Origin: Patescibacteria group bacterium
Lineage (GTDB): Bacteria > Patescibacteria > Dojkabacteria > J137
Length of the DNA: 64,000 nucleotides
Direction of reading: 5' to 3'
Assembly: GCA_963169855.1 (NCBI GenBank)
Contig: CAUJCN010000001.1
Span: 62,001-126,000 of the forward strand
This document shows, piece after piece, positions 8,692 to 16,934 of the stretch; within the stretch, counting starts at the first letter, position 1, and each line of letters opens with the position of its first letter. The notes beneath the pieces were generated by a model, which did no database searches, was not told the DNA's origin, and saw nothing but the letters and a program-made list of their open reading frames with translations. A program made the position numbers and the translations under genes.

Positions 8692-9418
8692 CTACCCCGT
8701 ATCTATCGCTAGGAGTAATTCCTAATTGTCTATACAAAAATGCAGCGCCTGATGAGTTAAATGCTAAAGGTTTACCTCTTCTTAATGATTCCCGCAGAGC
8801 AAAATACATTATTGTTCCCAACTTGCTTTTTACAGAGGCTAATTCATTTACTGGTTTTCCAGCCACACAATGTAACTGAATTTCGTTCTCAAGTTCCAAC
8901 AGCGTGAATGCAGCCAGTAATCTGTTTTGAGAATCTCTAATCAAATAAGTATCCATATTCGCTCCAATAAAATTCCCATTTTCTATTGATTCATGAATTC
9001 CACTAGCTCTTTCTTTATCTAAACTTCCTTGATCGGGGTCAACAGCAAAACTGTTAACCATCAAGTCTACATATTCCGATGATGATTCACGTAACTCGTC
9101 ACAATGGAAGTTTCTTTTAAACTTTTCTAAATCAGCAATTAAAGTTTCTAATTTATCCAAAGGAACAATAAAGAATTCAGTCTTACCATGAATAATTCCC
9201 ACAGAACCAAAAAAATTCAGAAGGGGACTTGCAGCTTCCTTATCACTGAAATTTATTCTGATTGGAAGACGATACATAGACAAAGTGTTTAGTAACCTAA
9301 GCAATTCAATCAAAGTATATGGTTCAGAAAAGTTTATCTGAATAAAAGATGACCCATCTGGAAGACAGGTTTTTGTTACTTCAAAATTTTCGATTTGCTT
9401 ATCTTCTAAAGCTTCCAT
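8678..9418 (-). CDS. GNAT-like acetyltransferase
   Basis: 246 residues from the ATG at 9418 (MEALEDKQIENF). A GTG at 9433 is in frame, but a TATAAT sits exactly between it and the ATG, which favours the ATG. The C-terminal half (about 105-246) looks GNAT-like: LIRDSQNRLLAAFTLLELEN as central strands, KLGTIMYFALRESLRRG as the helix after the cofactor loop, and SSGAAFLYRQLGI near the end. A consensus R-x-x-G-x-G/A loop is not obvious. The N-terminal part is unassigned. Confidence 0.55.
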   Translation of the reverse strand: MEALEDKQIENFEVTKTCLPDGSSFIQINFSEPYTLIELLRLLNTLSMYRLPIRINFSDKEAASPLLNFFGSVGIIHGKTEFFIVPLDKLETLIADLEKFKRNFHCDELRESSSEYVDLMVNSFAVDPDQGSLDKERASGIHESIENGNFIGANMDTYLIRDSQNRLLAAFTLLELENEIQLHCVAGKPVNELASVKSKLGTIMYFALRESLRRGKPLAFNSSGAAFLYRQLGITPSDRYGVVILP

Positions 9419-9424
9419 GCCAGG

Positions 9425-9432
9425 ATTATACA
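9425..9432 (-). promoter_or_regulatory. Extended -10 6 nt before the GNAT-like start (leaderless type)
   Basis: Read on the minus strand, TGTATAAT is followed by CCTGGC and then the ATG at 9418. The 6-nt spacing places the expected transcription start on the start codon. Confidence 0.5.
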
Positions 9433-9442
9433 CCGATATGCC

Positions 9443-9470
9443 TTGTGCACAAAGGCTTTTATGCTAAAAT
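9443..9470 (+). promoter_or_regulatory. Promoter of the kinase-like gene
   Basis: TTGTGC (9443-9448), 16-nt spacer, TAAAAT (9465-9470), then 5 nt to the ATG at 9476. It is back to back with the promoter of the divergent gene. Confidence 0.45.
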
Positions 9471-9475
9471 CGAGT

Positions 9476-10165
9476 ATGTCAGACATTCATAAATTTAGAT
9501 ACTTTGGTGAAGCTGAAGTTGTTCCTGATACCTACGATAGGATCCTCTTATTAAAAGATTCACCCCACATGATGAAGAAATTTGGAGCAGTTCCTTTTTG
9601 GGGAAAGTTCCGAAGATTACTTATATCGAAAAGCTGATAAATTAGGACTTACCCGTTAATGGATAAAGGAGATTTATCTCAGTATGCATTAACTATCCCT
9701 GAATCCGACCGAATGAATCCATGTGCATTGCTAGGTGAACAAGATTTTGTTCGACTTGCGAGAGAAATTGGAGAAGGTTTAGACTGCTTACATTTTAAAT
9801 TAGAGTACACCCATGGAGACATGAAGCCTTGCAATAATGGTGTAGATAGTACCTTAGGTTTTCAGATTATCGATTTCGAAGACTGTGCTGGTGGAGCTGC
9901 TAGACTTTCAAATAAATACATATCAGATCTCCGGAGATTTCAGTGCCTAATTCAGTACTGTTTAGCAGCACACACACAACACAACATCGCAAACAAGTAT
10001 GGATACATTCATCCTTCGGGATTAAGAGTGATTAATGAAGGTGCCTTAGCTCCATACTATAGCGTTAGACTAGTACAATTTGTTTTTAATTTCGATTGGT
10101 CAAAAGCTAATAAGACCTGTGCTGCATTAGCAGCAAAAACTATAAAGTTACTTGGAGAACCTTAA
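9476..10165 (+). pseudogene. Kinase-like (APH/protein kinase fold) gene broken by two compensating frameshifts
   Basis: From ATG 9476 the frame runs to TGA at 9635-9637, yet the same frame reopens at 9641-10165. Between about 9605 and 9655 a different frame encodes an uninterrupted FLFGESSEDYLYRKADKLGL. One base lost near the TTTTTGGGG run (9596-9602) and one gained near 9656 would restore a single gene. The downstream part carries HGDMKPCNN (catalytic loop HGDxKxxN) and IIDFEDC (metal-binding D-F-E in place of DFG), typical of aminoglycoside-phosphotransferase or protein-kinase folds. The N-lobe looks short, with no clear glycine-rich loop. Sequencing error in the T/G run is an alternative to a true pseudogene. 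Confidence 0.6.
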
Positions 10166-10786
10166 TTTGTTTACCATTTGATTCTTCCATATAAAGAAGA
10201 TTGTCCCTGTTGTGAAGTAATGGAATAAAGCTCTTCCGTTAAATAAATTTGTAGCGTCACACCAGATTTGATTCGCATCTAGTTGCCAGAGAATCCAACC
10301 AGCAAGAAATAAAACGAAACCTATCATCCAGAATTTTCTTGAAATTCTTTCCAAAGTGAATTCAGAGATTAAGTATGCGACAACTAAACTTCCAAAAAGC
10401 AATGAACCGACTCCTCCTTTTAAAACTATAAGTAGAGCAAAGTAAACTGCTTGAATTAAAACAAATAAAAATATGGATTTGTTTAAATCCAGTTTCCAAA
10501 CTTTTCTCAAGTTGAATACAAAAAGAAAATTCAAAAATGCAAACATCGTATTTAAATCTATAATCTGAGCATAGTATTTAAAAGATGCATCATAAAAAGC
10601 CGAAGTTAAACCAATCGCGATACTAAACCCTCCAAAGATTTTTGATATTCTATCTTTTTTAAAAAGTAACCAAACTCCAAGTAAAATATATGGAAGATTG
10701 GAAACAAAATACCCAGGACGTGCAATCAAACCTGTAATTGCTTGCTCACAGTATTTTACAGTCGGGATTTGAGTAAAGAAATTCAT
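10148..10786 (-). CDS. CREST-superfamily (ceramidase-like) membrane protein
   Basis: 212 residues with about seven hydrophobic segments. Motifs resemble the CREST hydrolases (alkaline ceramidases, PAQR receptors): an early Glu (YCEQ), SNLPYILLG, TSAFYDASFKYY before IDLNTMF, a late Asp in LDANQIWCD and GRALFHYFTTG in the last helix. The canonical Ser-His-Asp/His set is only partly kept (Tyr-Asp where S-x3-H is expected), so activity is uncertain. Starts inside the GIY-YIG stop (ATGA overlap). The last 18 nt overlap the convergent kinase-like gene. Confidence 0.5.
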   Translation of the reverse strand: MNFFTQIPTVKYCEQAITGLIARPGYFVSNLPYILLGVWLLFKKDRISKIFGGFSIAIGLTSAFYDASFKYYAQIIDLNTMFAFLNFLFVFNLRKVWKLDLNKSIFLFVLIQAVYFALLIVLKGGVGSLLFGSLVVAYLISEFTLERISRKFWMIGFVLFLAGWILWQLDANQIWCDATNLFNGRALFHYFTTGTIFFIWKNQMVNKLRFSK

Positions 10787-11025
10787 TTAGTAGAAATTAA
10801 TAAAGTTTTTTCCGTTCTCTTTAGTTTCTTAATCGCAGCTTCTCTTTTTAGTGCTGCAGATTTATCTAAAACTTCTTCTTTATAAACCAATTTGAATGGA
10901 GATTTTGCACGGACGTATTTAGATCCTTTACCAGATTCATGCACCTTTAAACGCTTCTGAACATCATTTGTAGTACCTGTGTAAAGAGAACCATCAGAAC
11001 ATTGAAGAATGTAAACGAAATACAT
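10783..11025 (-). CDS. GIY-YIG nuclease-domain protein (UPF0213/YhbQ-like)
   Basis: 80 residues, the usual size of the stand-alone family. Begins MYFVYILQCSDGSLYTGTTN; the GIY-YIG motif appears as VYI...LYTG, followed by RLKVHESGKGSKYVRAK and the KREAAIKKLKR helix. Biological role of these small proteins is unclear. Its ATG directly follows the korB stop and its stop overlaps the next gene, so it is co-transcribed with korB. Confidence 0.85.
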   Translation of the reverse strand: MYFVYILQCSDGSLYTGTTNDVQKRLKVHESGKGSKYVRAKSPFKLVYKEEVLDKSAALKREAAIKKLKRTEKTLLISTK

Positions 11026-11922
11026 TTATATTAATTCCTGAACAAATTTATCAATGCTGTATTGCGAAACTTCATTAACTGCATTTGTCTGCTTTCTACC
11101 AATTCTAGAAAGATAATCTAAAGAGTTTTCATTTCTGTATAAAACTCCAGTAGCAATATTATTATCTTGGTCTTTAGCCAGTTTCAACGCATCTTCAAGA
11201 TCAGATCTTTTTGTATCAACTTGTTTGATTCGCTCTTCGTAGTATTCGATTGTCATCTCTTTGTTATAAGTCGGGCAGGTTTGAAGGATATCGACATAAG
11301 CTAAACCTTTATCCTGAAACATAATTGCTTCCTTGAATATCTCAACTAACTGTCTTAAATTACCACTAAATCCCCTCGCCACGAACGGTGCATTTAAGGA
11401 AAGTGCCATGTGCACAGGATTTAAAGTATCTGCAGATGGACCATCTGGATTAGCTGTTCTTTTAGCCCCTTGCTTTGTAGTAGCGGAAGCTTGCCCAGTT
11501 GTTAATCCATAATTACCGTTGTTATGAACGAAGAAAGTAATAGGGTAATTATTGCGTATTGTATTTATAAAGTGATTAATTCCTTCTGAATAAGTTGCTC
11601 CATCTCCTGCAAATGCGATTACCTTAACATTGGGATTTGCTAACTTAGCACCAGCCGCTAACGGTAAGACTCTTCCATGAAGAGAGTGAACTCTATACCC
11701 TTTGATTTTATCGCTCATGTTTCCATTACAACCAATATCAAAACAGAAAAGAACATCGTGTGTTGGGATTTGTAATTCAACAAGAGCTCTTTTAATTGCT
11801 GCCCAAATTGCGTAGTCTCCGCAACCAGAACACCAAGTTGGCTGAACATCTGAGTAATAATCACTTACTTTTACAGCTTGTGATTCATAATCGTAATTTG
11901 GATGACAATCGTTACATGACAT
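11026..11922 (-). CDS. korB: 2-oxoacid:ferredoxin/flavodoxin oxidoreductase, beta subunit
   Basis: 298 residues, normal for KorB/PorB-type thiamine-diphosphate subunits that oxidatively decarboxylate a 2-oxoacid to acyl-CoA. Visible: WCSGCGDYAIW (Fe-S ligand CxxC), IGCNGNMSDKI, HSLHGRVLPLAAGAKLANP and GDGATYSEGINHFINTIRNN as the ThDP/Mg site. A second CxxC at the extreme N-terminus (MSCNDC) is unusual. The alpha subunit is not adjacent: the fibre gene at 12048-16703 lies between. Whether the substrate is pyruvate, 2-oxoglutarate or another acid cannot be decided. Confidence 0.9.
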   Translation of the reverse strand: MSCNDCHPNYDYESQAVKVSDYYSDVQPTWCSGCGDYAIWAAIKRALVELQIPTHDVLFCFDIGCNGNMSDKIKGYRVHSLHGRVLPLAAGAKLANPNVKVIAFAGDGATYSEGINHFINTIRNNYPITFFVHNNGNYGLTTGQASATTKQGAKRTANPDGPSADTLNPVHMALSLNAPFVARGFSGNLRQLVEIFKEAIMFQDKGLAYVDILQTCPTYNKEMTIEYYEERIKQVDTKRSDLEDALKLAKDQDNNIATGVLYRNENSLDYLSRIGRKQTNAVNEVSQYSIDKFVQELI

Positions 11923-12047
11923 AATACAAAAAATTTTGAAGATTAAAGTTCTAAGATAAAAAAACTCCTTTCCTATTTAGCATACATCATAAATACACTA
12001 GCAATACATAAATTTTCACAAAACTTACACTTGAACTTTCACTTACA

Positions 12048-15000
12048 CTAATTAGACAGTACAATCCAGTCGAATTTTATGTCGAATGGATAGATCTTGT
12101 TTGTCTTTATCTTAAATCCAGAATTTGATTTTTCTAAGATTGTGTAATTGAAATCTGAATCAAGTGCAAATTCTCCAATAGGTGAAACTGTTACATTTGG
12201 AGTAGAAACGTACGCTGAAGAGAAGGTTACCTCAACCTCTGTTAATCCAGCAGCAACTGTTGCCTGTGATGAAATATCGGCAGAAACCTGAGCAGTTCCT
12301 AAAACTCTAAGATTAGTTACATTCAAACTTGCTACAGTAACATTTCCAGTAAATTGTGCATCAACAACATTCAAAGATACTATTTCTGCACCACTTATCG
12401 CAGAAAGTACCTGGGCAGTTACGATTTCATCAGGATTTGTTAAACTGTTTATCTGACTTTGTAATAGATCAATTGTAGACTGCATTTGACTAAGTTGTTC
12501 AGATGCTTGAATATCTGCTTGTTTTAAAGAATCAATGTCTACTTGAATATTTGAATATGCATTCTGCAAATCTTCCAAGCTCATTTGAAGAGCAGATGAA
12601 TTATCTTCGGCAATTATACTTGCAATCTGACTTTGAACATCTTCAACCTTTGCATCAACTCCATCAACTAAATTCTGCTGTTCCTGAACTGCAGCAATTA
12701 GATAAGGAGTCAATCCAGAATAAGAAACTGATTTGTAACCCTCTTCATTAGTCATAACTAAATCAGGTAGAATTTGCTCCAAACCTTGTGCAATAACTCC
12801 CACCTGATAGGTTCCACCATTAATCAGGTTATACGATTTTACATCTATTTGATTAATCAAATTCAATGCACCACTAAAATCTTGGATATTTGTCTTAAAT
12901 CTCTCATCTGATGTACATGTAATACCTCCTGCAATATTTGGAGTAACATCGCAAGTTCCACCGGCATTTTCAAATCTAGCAACTGTTGTTGCAATTGGAA
13001 TAGTAGATGAACCAACATGGAATCTTACTCCAGGGTTTGTATTTCCTATTCCAACAAATCCACCAGCTTCGATACTTAAAGCATCTCCACCACCTGAATA
13101 GTCGTAAATGCTAAACAAGCCAGCTAGACTATCATTTGTGCTAATTCCCCATTGATTAACACCTCCTTGCTTAAATAAAACGTGTCCTTGCAGTCCTGTA
13201 TCAATTGCAATTCTTTGAATAGAGGAAGTGCCATCACCGACGTATAACCTATCTGTTGGATTATTATTACCAATTCCTACATTTCCTACATCAGAAATTC
13301 TCATTCTTTCACCAAAAACACCATCAATTGTTGTAGAGAAAATCATGGAAGAATTTGGGCTCAAGTCTGACGCATCATCCAGGAAAACATCAATTGCACC
13401 AGCATTAGCTACATTGCTATTATCTCCTTCTAATCTAAATAGCATTCCTGTACCGATTCCAGCAGATGCTACTGAGTTTGCATCGTACCGAGTCATTATT
13501 AGATTTCTTAAAAGATTTGAATTGTTATCTCGTGTTTGCAAATCTAATGTTGCTGCTGGTCCTACAGCAAATCCAGCACCGCCTGGTTCAGATCCAATAC
13601 CTACATTTCCGCTTGTAGTGATTGTAAATGTTTCTTTTGTAGTTGTCCCTCCCGAATCTGCAGCTAACGCTAATCTAGCACCGTTAATTGAATTTAAATG
13701 ATGTACACTTAGGGAATTATTTCTAGAAGTGAAAGTATTACCTAAAACTCCTCCTTGTAGAAAAATTGAGTCAGATCCAGCATCCGTTAGTTGCAAACCT
13801 AAACTACCACTTCCTCTAACAGTCATTTTATATATACCTGGAGCAGTTCCAACTCCAACATTTCCAGTTCCAGAAGCAGCTGTTAATACTTCTCCAGCTC
13901 CTCCATAATCATAAAGTGCAAATCGTCCAATAACACTATCATTTGAACTAATTCCCCACTGGTTAACACCTGCTCGTTGTAAAATCAAATGGGACTGTGT
14001 TCCAGAATCTATCGCTATTCTTTGAATACCCGATGTACCGTCTCCAACAACTAGCCTATCGTTAGGCATTGAGTTTGCAATTCCAACATTACCGCCCATA
14101 AAAATTGCTGATTGGTTTACTTCTCCTCCAGAAACATCAACAAACAAACCTCTTGTTATTCCCAATCCTGTTCCAGCATTGGTGTAAGCACCCGATAGAA
14201 TAATGTTCATTCCTGTTTTGGTCATGTTTGTTACTGAGTTTACATTCAAAGCTCCATAGTTATCTGTAACTCTCATTGCAGTTGGACTTTCTTGTTGAGC
14301 AACACCAAATCTGTTAAGACCAACAGCAAAAACTGTGAATGGATCTGTATTATTTATATTCAAACCCGCACGTAAATATGGTGCTGAGTTTGTTACAAGA
14401 TTATTTGTTAAATGAAACATTGGTAATCCAGCTGAGTTCACGGCATTTCGTGGAGAGTTAAATGAATAATTTCTAAAGTACCCAGTAAAATCTTGTACAG
14501 GAGAATCAGCGCCAGCCCCATTGTTAAAATCGTTAAATCTTATTGAACCTCCGTTTTGTACAGATGCATAGTTTCCTAAGTTGTTTGAAACTTGGAACAC
14601 GCTAGTTGTTCCACCTAAAGAGAAAGTATTTCCACCAGCATCAACTCTCGCTCCGGGAGTAGCTGTACCTAAACCAACACTACCCAATCCAGAAGTTGTA
14701 AAGTTAAATCCAGCTTGAGCAATATCAGTATTGTGAAGTAAAGTTCCTCCCAATTCAACGGCATCCGAAACGATAGCGATACCATTTTGTGCAGTAACAT
14801 CAAGAGTAACTGCTCCTGGACCTAAAGGTAAACTCCCATTTAAACCAGCACCAGGTGTAATTGACGAAACGCTTGCACCAGCAGCAAGTGGCGTCCATCC
14901 AGTATTAGCAGCATCGTTAGAGCTCTTTAAATATGCTATTCCATTCGCATTATCAAGAAATAATGATCCAATTTGAGCAGCCACCACTGTTTCAGGATTT

Positions 15001-16703
15001 TGATTACCAGTAAATATACTTGCCGAATCCGCGTTTGTAGAATCTGACAACCTAATAAATTCGTTATTCTCGTTGTTTATTATTATTGAACCTATTCTAG
15101 TTGATGAGATATTTGTACCTCCAGTCACATCAATTCGAGATCCAATTACATCCCCAGTCAATGCAGCTCTACTATCATTCATTAGTACATTTAATCCTAT
15201 TTCACTTATTGAATTAACAATTGTTCCAGCATTGTAAACAAGAGAAATACCTCTCCTCGATTGTGTAGCACTTCCACCTGTAGATGCTGTAAATTCATAA
15301 GAACCATGATTAGATCCTGTTGTTCCAGCTCTCAAGAAAAAGTTGTTTCCTGCAGCAGATGTAAATGTTAAATTTTGAGCACCTGAATTCCAAACAGTGG
15401 CCTGTGCCGCACTAGATATCGCAGGTGTTACAAAATTCAATTGATTTGTAGTCAATCGCATGTTGTTACCTTGTATACCCAAGTTAGTTGTAGATTGTAT
15501 GAAATCTCCTACTAGATTGTAATCCATAAATGATCTCACGCTTCCATCGTCTTCAATTTGAGATCTAGGTGTACCTGACACAGAAAAGTTAATGTCAAAT
15601 CCATTTAAAGGAATTTCTCTATTACTTAAAAGTTGAGCTGCTCCTGCAGATCCTAAAGCTCCTCCTAATTCTATAAAATCTGAGTTCACAGATAATCCGT
15701 TCTGAGCCTGCACATCAAGAGTTATTGCGCCAGGTCCTAGAGGCAAACTTCCCACTAAACCTGCCCCTGGGGTCACTGTCGATACACCTGTTGGTGATAC
15801 ATTTTGCCATGTCGGAACTCCAAAGCCATTTGAAGTCAAAACCTGACCGGCTGTTCCAGCAATTGTAAATTGATAAGAAGACCCATCTCCGTAAGCAACG
15901 CCACCTGCTACTGGAGCAGCAGCTGAGTTAGTTCCACCTCTACTAATCGGTAGTATTCCAGCCCAACCAAGTGTATGTACGTCACCAGCTGAAGTAATTG
16001 TTACATTCGAATCATTTACAAAGCTTTGTATAATACCTGTTTGACCATTCAAGTTCAAAGACCCGGAGGGGATAGGGAGTGTAACAGTATTTCCGTTCAA
16101 AATAGTAAGATCATTACCTACTATACTTAAAGTCTGATTATCACTTCCCAGAGCATCACTAATGCAAACATACGCAACTCCGTTCCACAAAAGTTTCTCA
16201 GTTATTAGACAAGATGGTGGTGTTACACCTCCACCAATAGTATCTTGATCTAAATCACAATAGTAATCACTACCATTCCATAGAAGTTTTTCGTTTGAAT
16301 TACAGATCGGAGGTATTTCTGATGCAATGCCTGTAATATCTGTCGCACATGCATACGCACTACCTGTCCAAACTAACTTATCTGTACCTGTACATGTTGG
16401 TGGAATAATTGAACTACCTATAGCATCACTATTGCAAACCCATCTCTCTAGATTATCATCCCATTTAATTATTTCACCATTTTCACACTTTATTCCAAGT
16501 TGAACAGTAAAGTTTCCTTGAGGATCTTGTGTAACTATAATTCCATCAGAACCAGCTACTCCAAGTGGATTAGTCATTTCGACGTTAGTAATTCGTGGCT
16601 TAGACCACAAAAAAAGAATTAATAAGCAGACTAAAAGAAGCGCAACAATAAATGCATTTCTTAAAAAGTTAAATTTGTCTTCACCAATCAACGGATTAGC
16701 CAT
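12048..16703 (-). CDS. Fibre A: membrane-anchored surface protein with S74 chaperone domain
   Basis: 1551 residues. One membrane helix (16-34), short cytoplasmic tail, no signal cleavage site, so N-in/C-out. Residues 72-180 hold four cysteine-pair modules of the type C-x5-K-L-x-W-x-G-x3-Y-x-C. A Ser/Thr/Asn/Gly-rich shaft follows, with repeats resembling phage tail-fibre segments (VTPGAGLVGSLPLGPGAITL at about 308 and again near 605; NVGIG-type repeats). The S74 chaperone begins around 1260 with SDERFK: candidate catalytic Ser1265 and Lys1270. Then GVIAQGLEQILPDLV, a coiled coil (about 1360-1440) and a C-terminal beta domain (1485-1551, ending FDWIVL) like H-type lectin domains. Family knowledge: S74 domains trimerise fibres and cut themselves off. 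Preceded by and overlapping microprotein A; sits between korA and korB. Confidence 0.85.
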   Translation of the reverse strand: MANPLIGEDKFNFLRNAFIVALLLVCLLILFLWSKPRITNVEMTNPLGVAGSDGIIVTQDPQGNFTVQLGIKCENGEIIKWDDNLERWVCNSDAIGSSIIPPTCTGTDKLVWTGSAYACATDITGIASEIPPICNSNEKLLWNGSDYYCDLDQDTIGGGVTPPSCLITEKLLWNGVAYVCISDALGSDNQTLSIVGNDLTILNGNTVTLPIPSGSLNLNGQTGIIQSFVNDSNVTITSAGDVHTLGWAGILPISRGGTNSAAAPVAGGVAYGDGSSYQFTIAGTAGQVLTSNGFGVPTWQNVSPTGVSTVTPGAGLVGSLPLGPGAITLDVQAQNGLSVNSDFIELGGALGSAGAAQLLSNREIPLNGFDINFSVSGTPRSQIEDDGSVRSFMDYNLVGDFIQSTTNLGIQGNNMRLTTNQLNFVTPAISSAAQATVWNSGAQNLTFTSAAGNNFFLRAGTTGSNHGSYEFTASTGGSATQSRRGISLVYNAGTIVNSISEIGLNVLMNDSRAALTGDVIGSRIDVTGGTNISSTRIGSIIINNENNEFIRLSDSTNADSASIFTGNQNPETVVAAQIGSLFLDNANGIAYLKSSNDAANTGWTPLAAGASVSSITPGAGLNGSLPLGPGAVTLDVTAQNGIAIVSDAVELGGTLLHNTDIAQAGFNFTTSGLGSVGLGTATPGARVDAGGNTFSLGGTTSVFQVSNNLGNYASVQNGGSIRFNDFNNGAGADSPVQDFTGYFRNYSFNSPRNAVNSAGLPMFHLTNNLVTNSAPYLRAGLNINNTDPFTVFAVGLNRFGVAQQESPTAMRVTDNYGALNVNSVTNMTKTGMNIILSGAYTNAGTGLGITRGLFVDVSGGEVNQSAIFMGGNVGIANSMPNDRLVVGDGTSGIQRIAIDSGTQSHLILQRAGVNQWGISSNDSVIGRFALYDYGGAGEVLTAASGTGNVGVGTAPGIYKMTVRGSGSLGLQLTDAGSDSIFLQGGVLGNTFTSRNNSLSVHHLNSINGARLALAADSGGTTTKETFTITTSGNVGIGSEPGGAGFAVGPAATLDLQTRDNNSNLLRNLIMTRYDANSVASAGIGTGMLFRLEGDNSNVANAGAIDVFLDDASDLSPNSSMIFSTTIDGVFGERMRISDVGNVGIGNNNPTDRLYVGDGTSSIQRIAIDTGLQGHVLFKQGGVNQWGISTNDSLAGLFSIYDYSGGGDALSIEAGGFVGIGNTNPGVRFHVGSSTIPIATTVARFENAGGTCDVTPNIAGGITCTSDERFKTNIQDFSGALNLINQIDVKSYNLINGGTYQVGVIAQGLEQILPDLVMTNEEGYKSVSYSGLTPYLIAAVQEQQNLVDGVDAKVEDVQSQIASIIAEDNSSALQMSLEDLQNAYSNIQVDIDSLKQADIQASEQLSQMQSTIDLLQSQINSLTNPDEIVTAQVLSAISGAEIVSLNVVDAQFTGNVTVASLNVTNLRVLGTAQVSADISSQATVAAGLTEVEVTFSSAYVSTPNVTVSPIGEFALDSDFNYTILEKSNSGFKIKTNKIYPFDIKFDWIVLSN

Positions 16704-16839
16704 AAATAAAATACAAAATCAACAATACAAAAGTAAGAACCAAAAGTCCTATGACTAAGAATTTAATACCAGAGCTTTCATCCTCTTGTACAGAAAGTGT
16801 TATAGAGGTTTTCTTTTTTTCAGTCGTATCTTTGTCCAT
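16696..16839 (-). CDS. Microprotein A: tail-anchored single-helix protein upstream of fibre A
   Basis: 47 residues, ATG at 16839: charged N-terminus (MDKDTTEKKKTS), then a C-terminal hydrophobic helix (about 25-46, FLVIGLLVLTFVLLILYFIY). The stop TAA (16696-16698) lies within the first codons of fibre A (ATGGCTAA), an 8-nt overlap indicating translational coupling. Equivalent genes precede the other three fibres. No homologue known to me; possible roles are assembly partner, anchor stabiliser or translational leader. Confidence 0.7.
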   Translation of the reverse strand: MDKDTTEKKKTSITLSVQEDESSGIKFLVIGLLVLTFVLLILYFIYG

Positions 16840-16934
16840 ATATAAATATGCTCAATATATTCAAACAGTTTTTGAGGGACAAGTCAACAACATACGGTAG
16901 GTATTTTAGTTAAATTCAACAGCATTTTGTAGTT

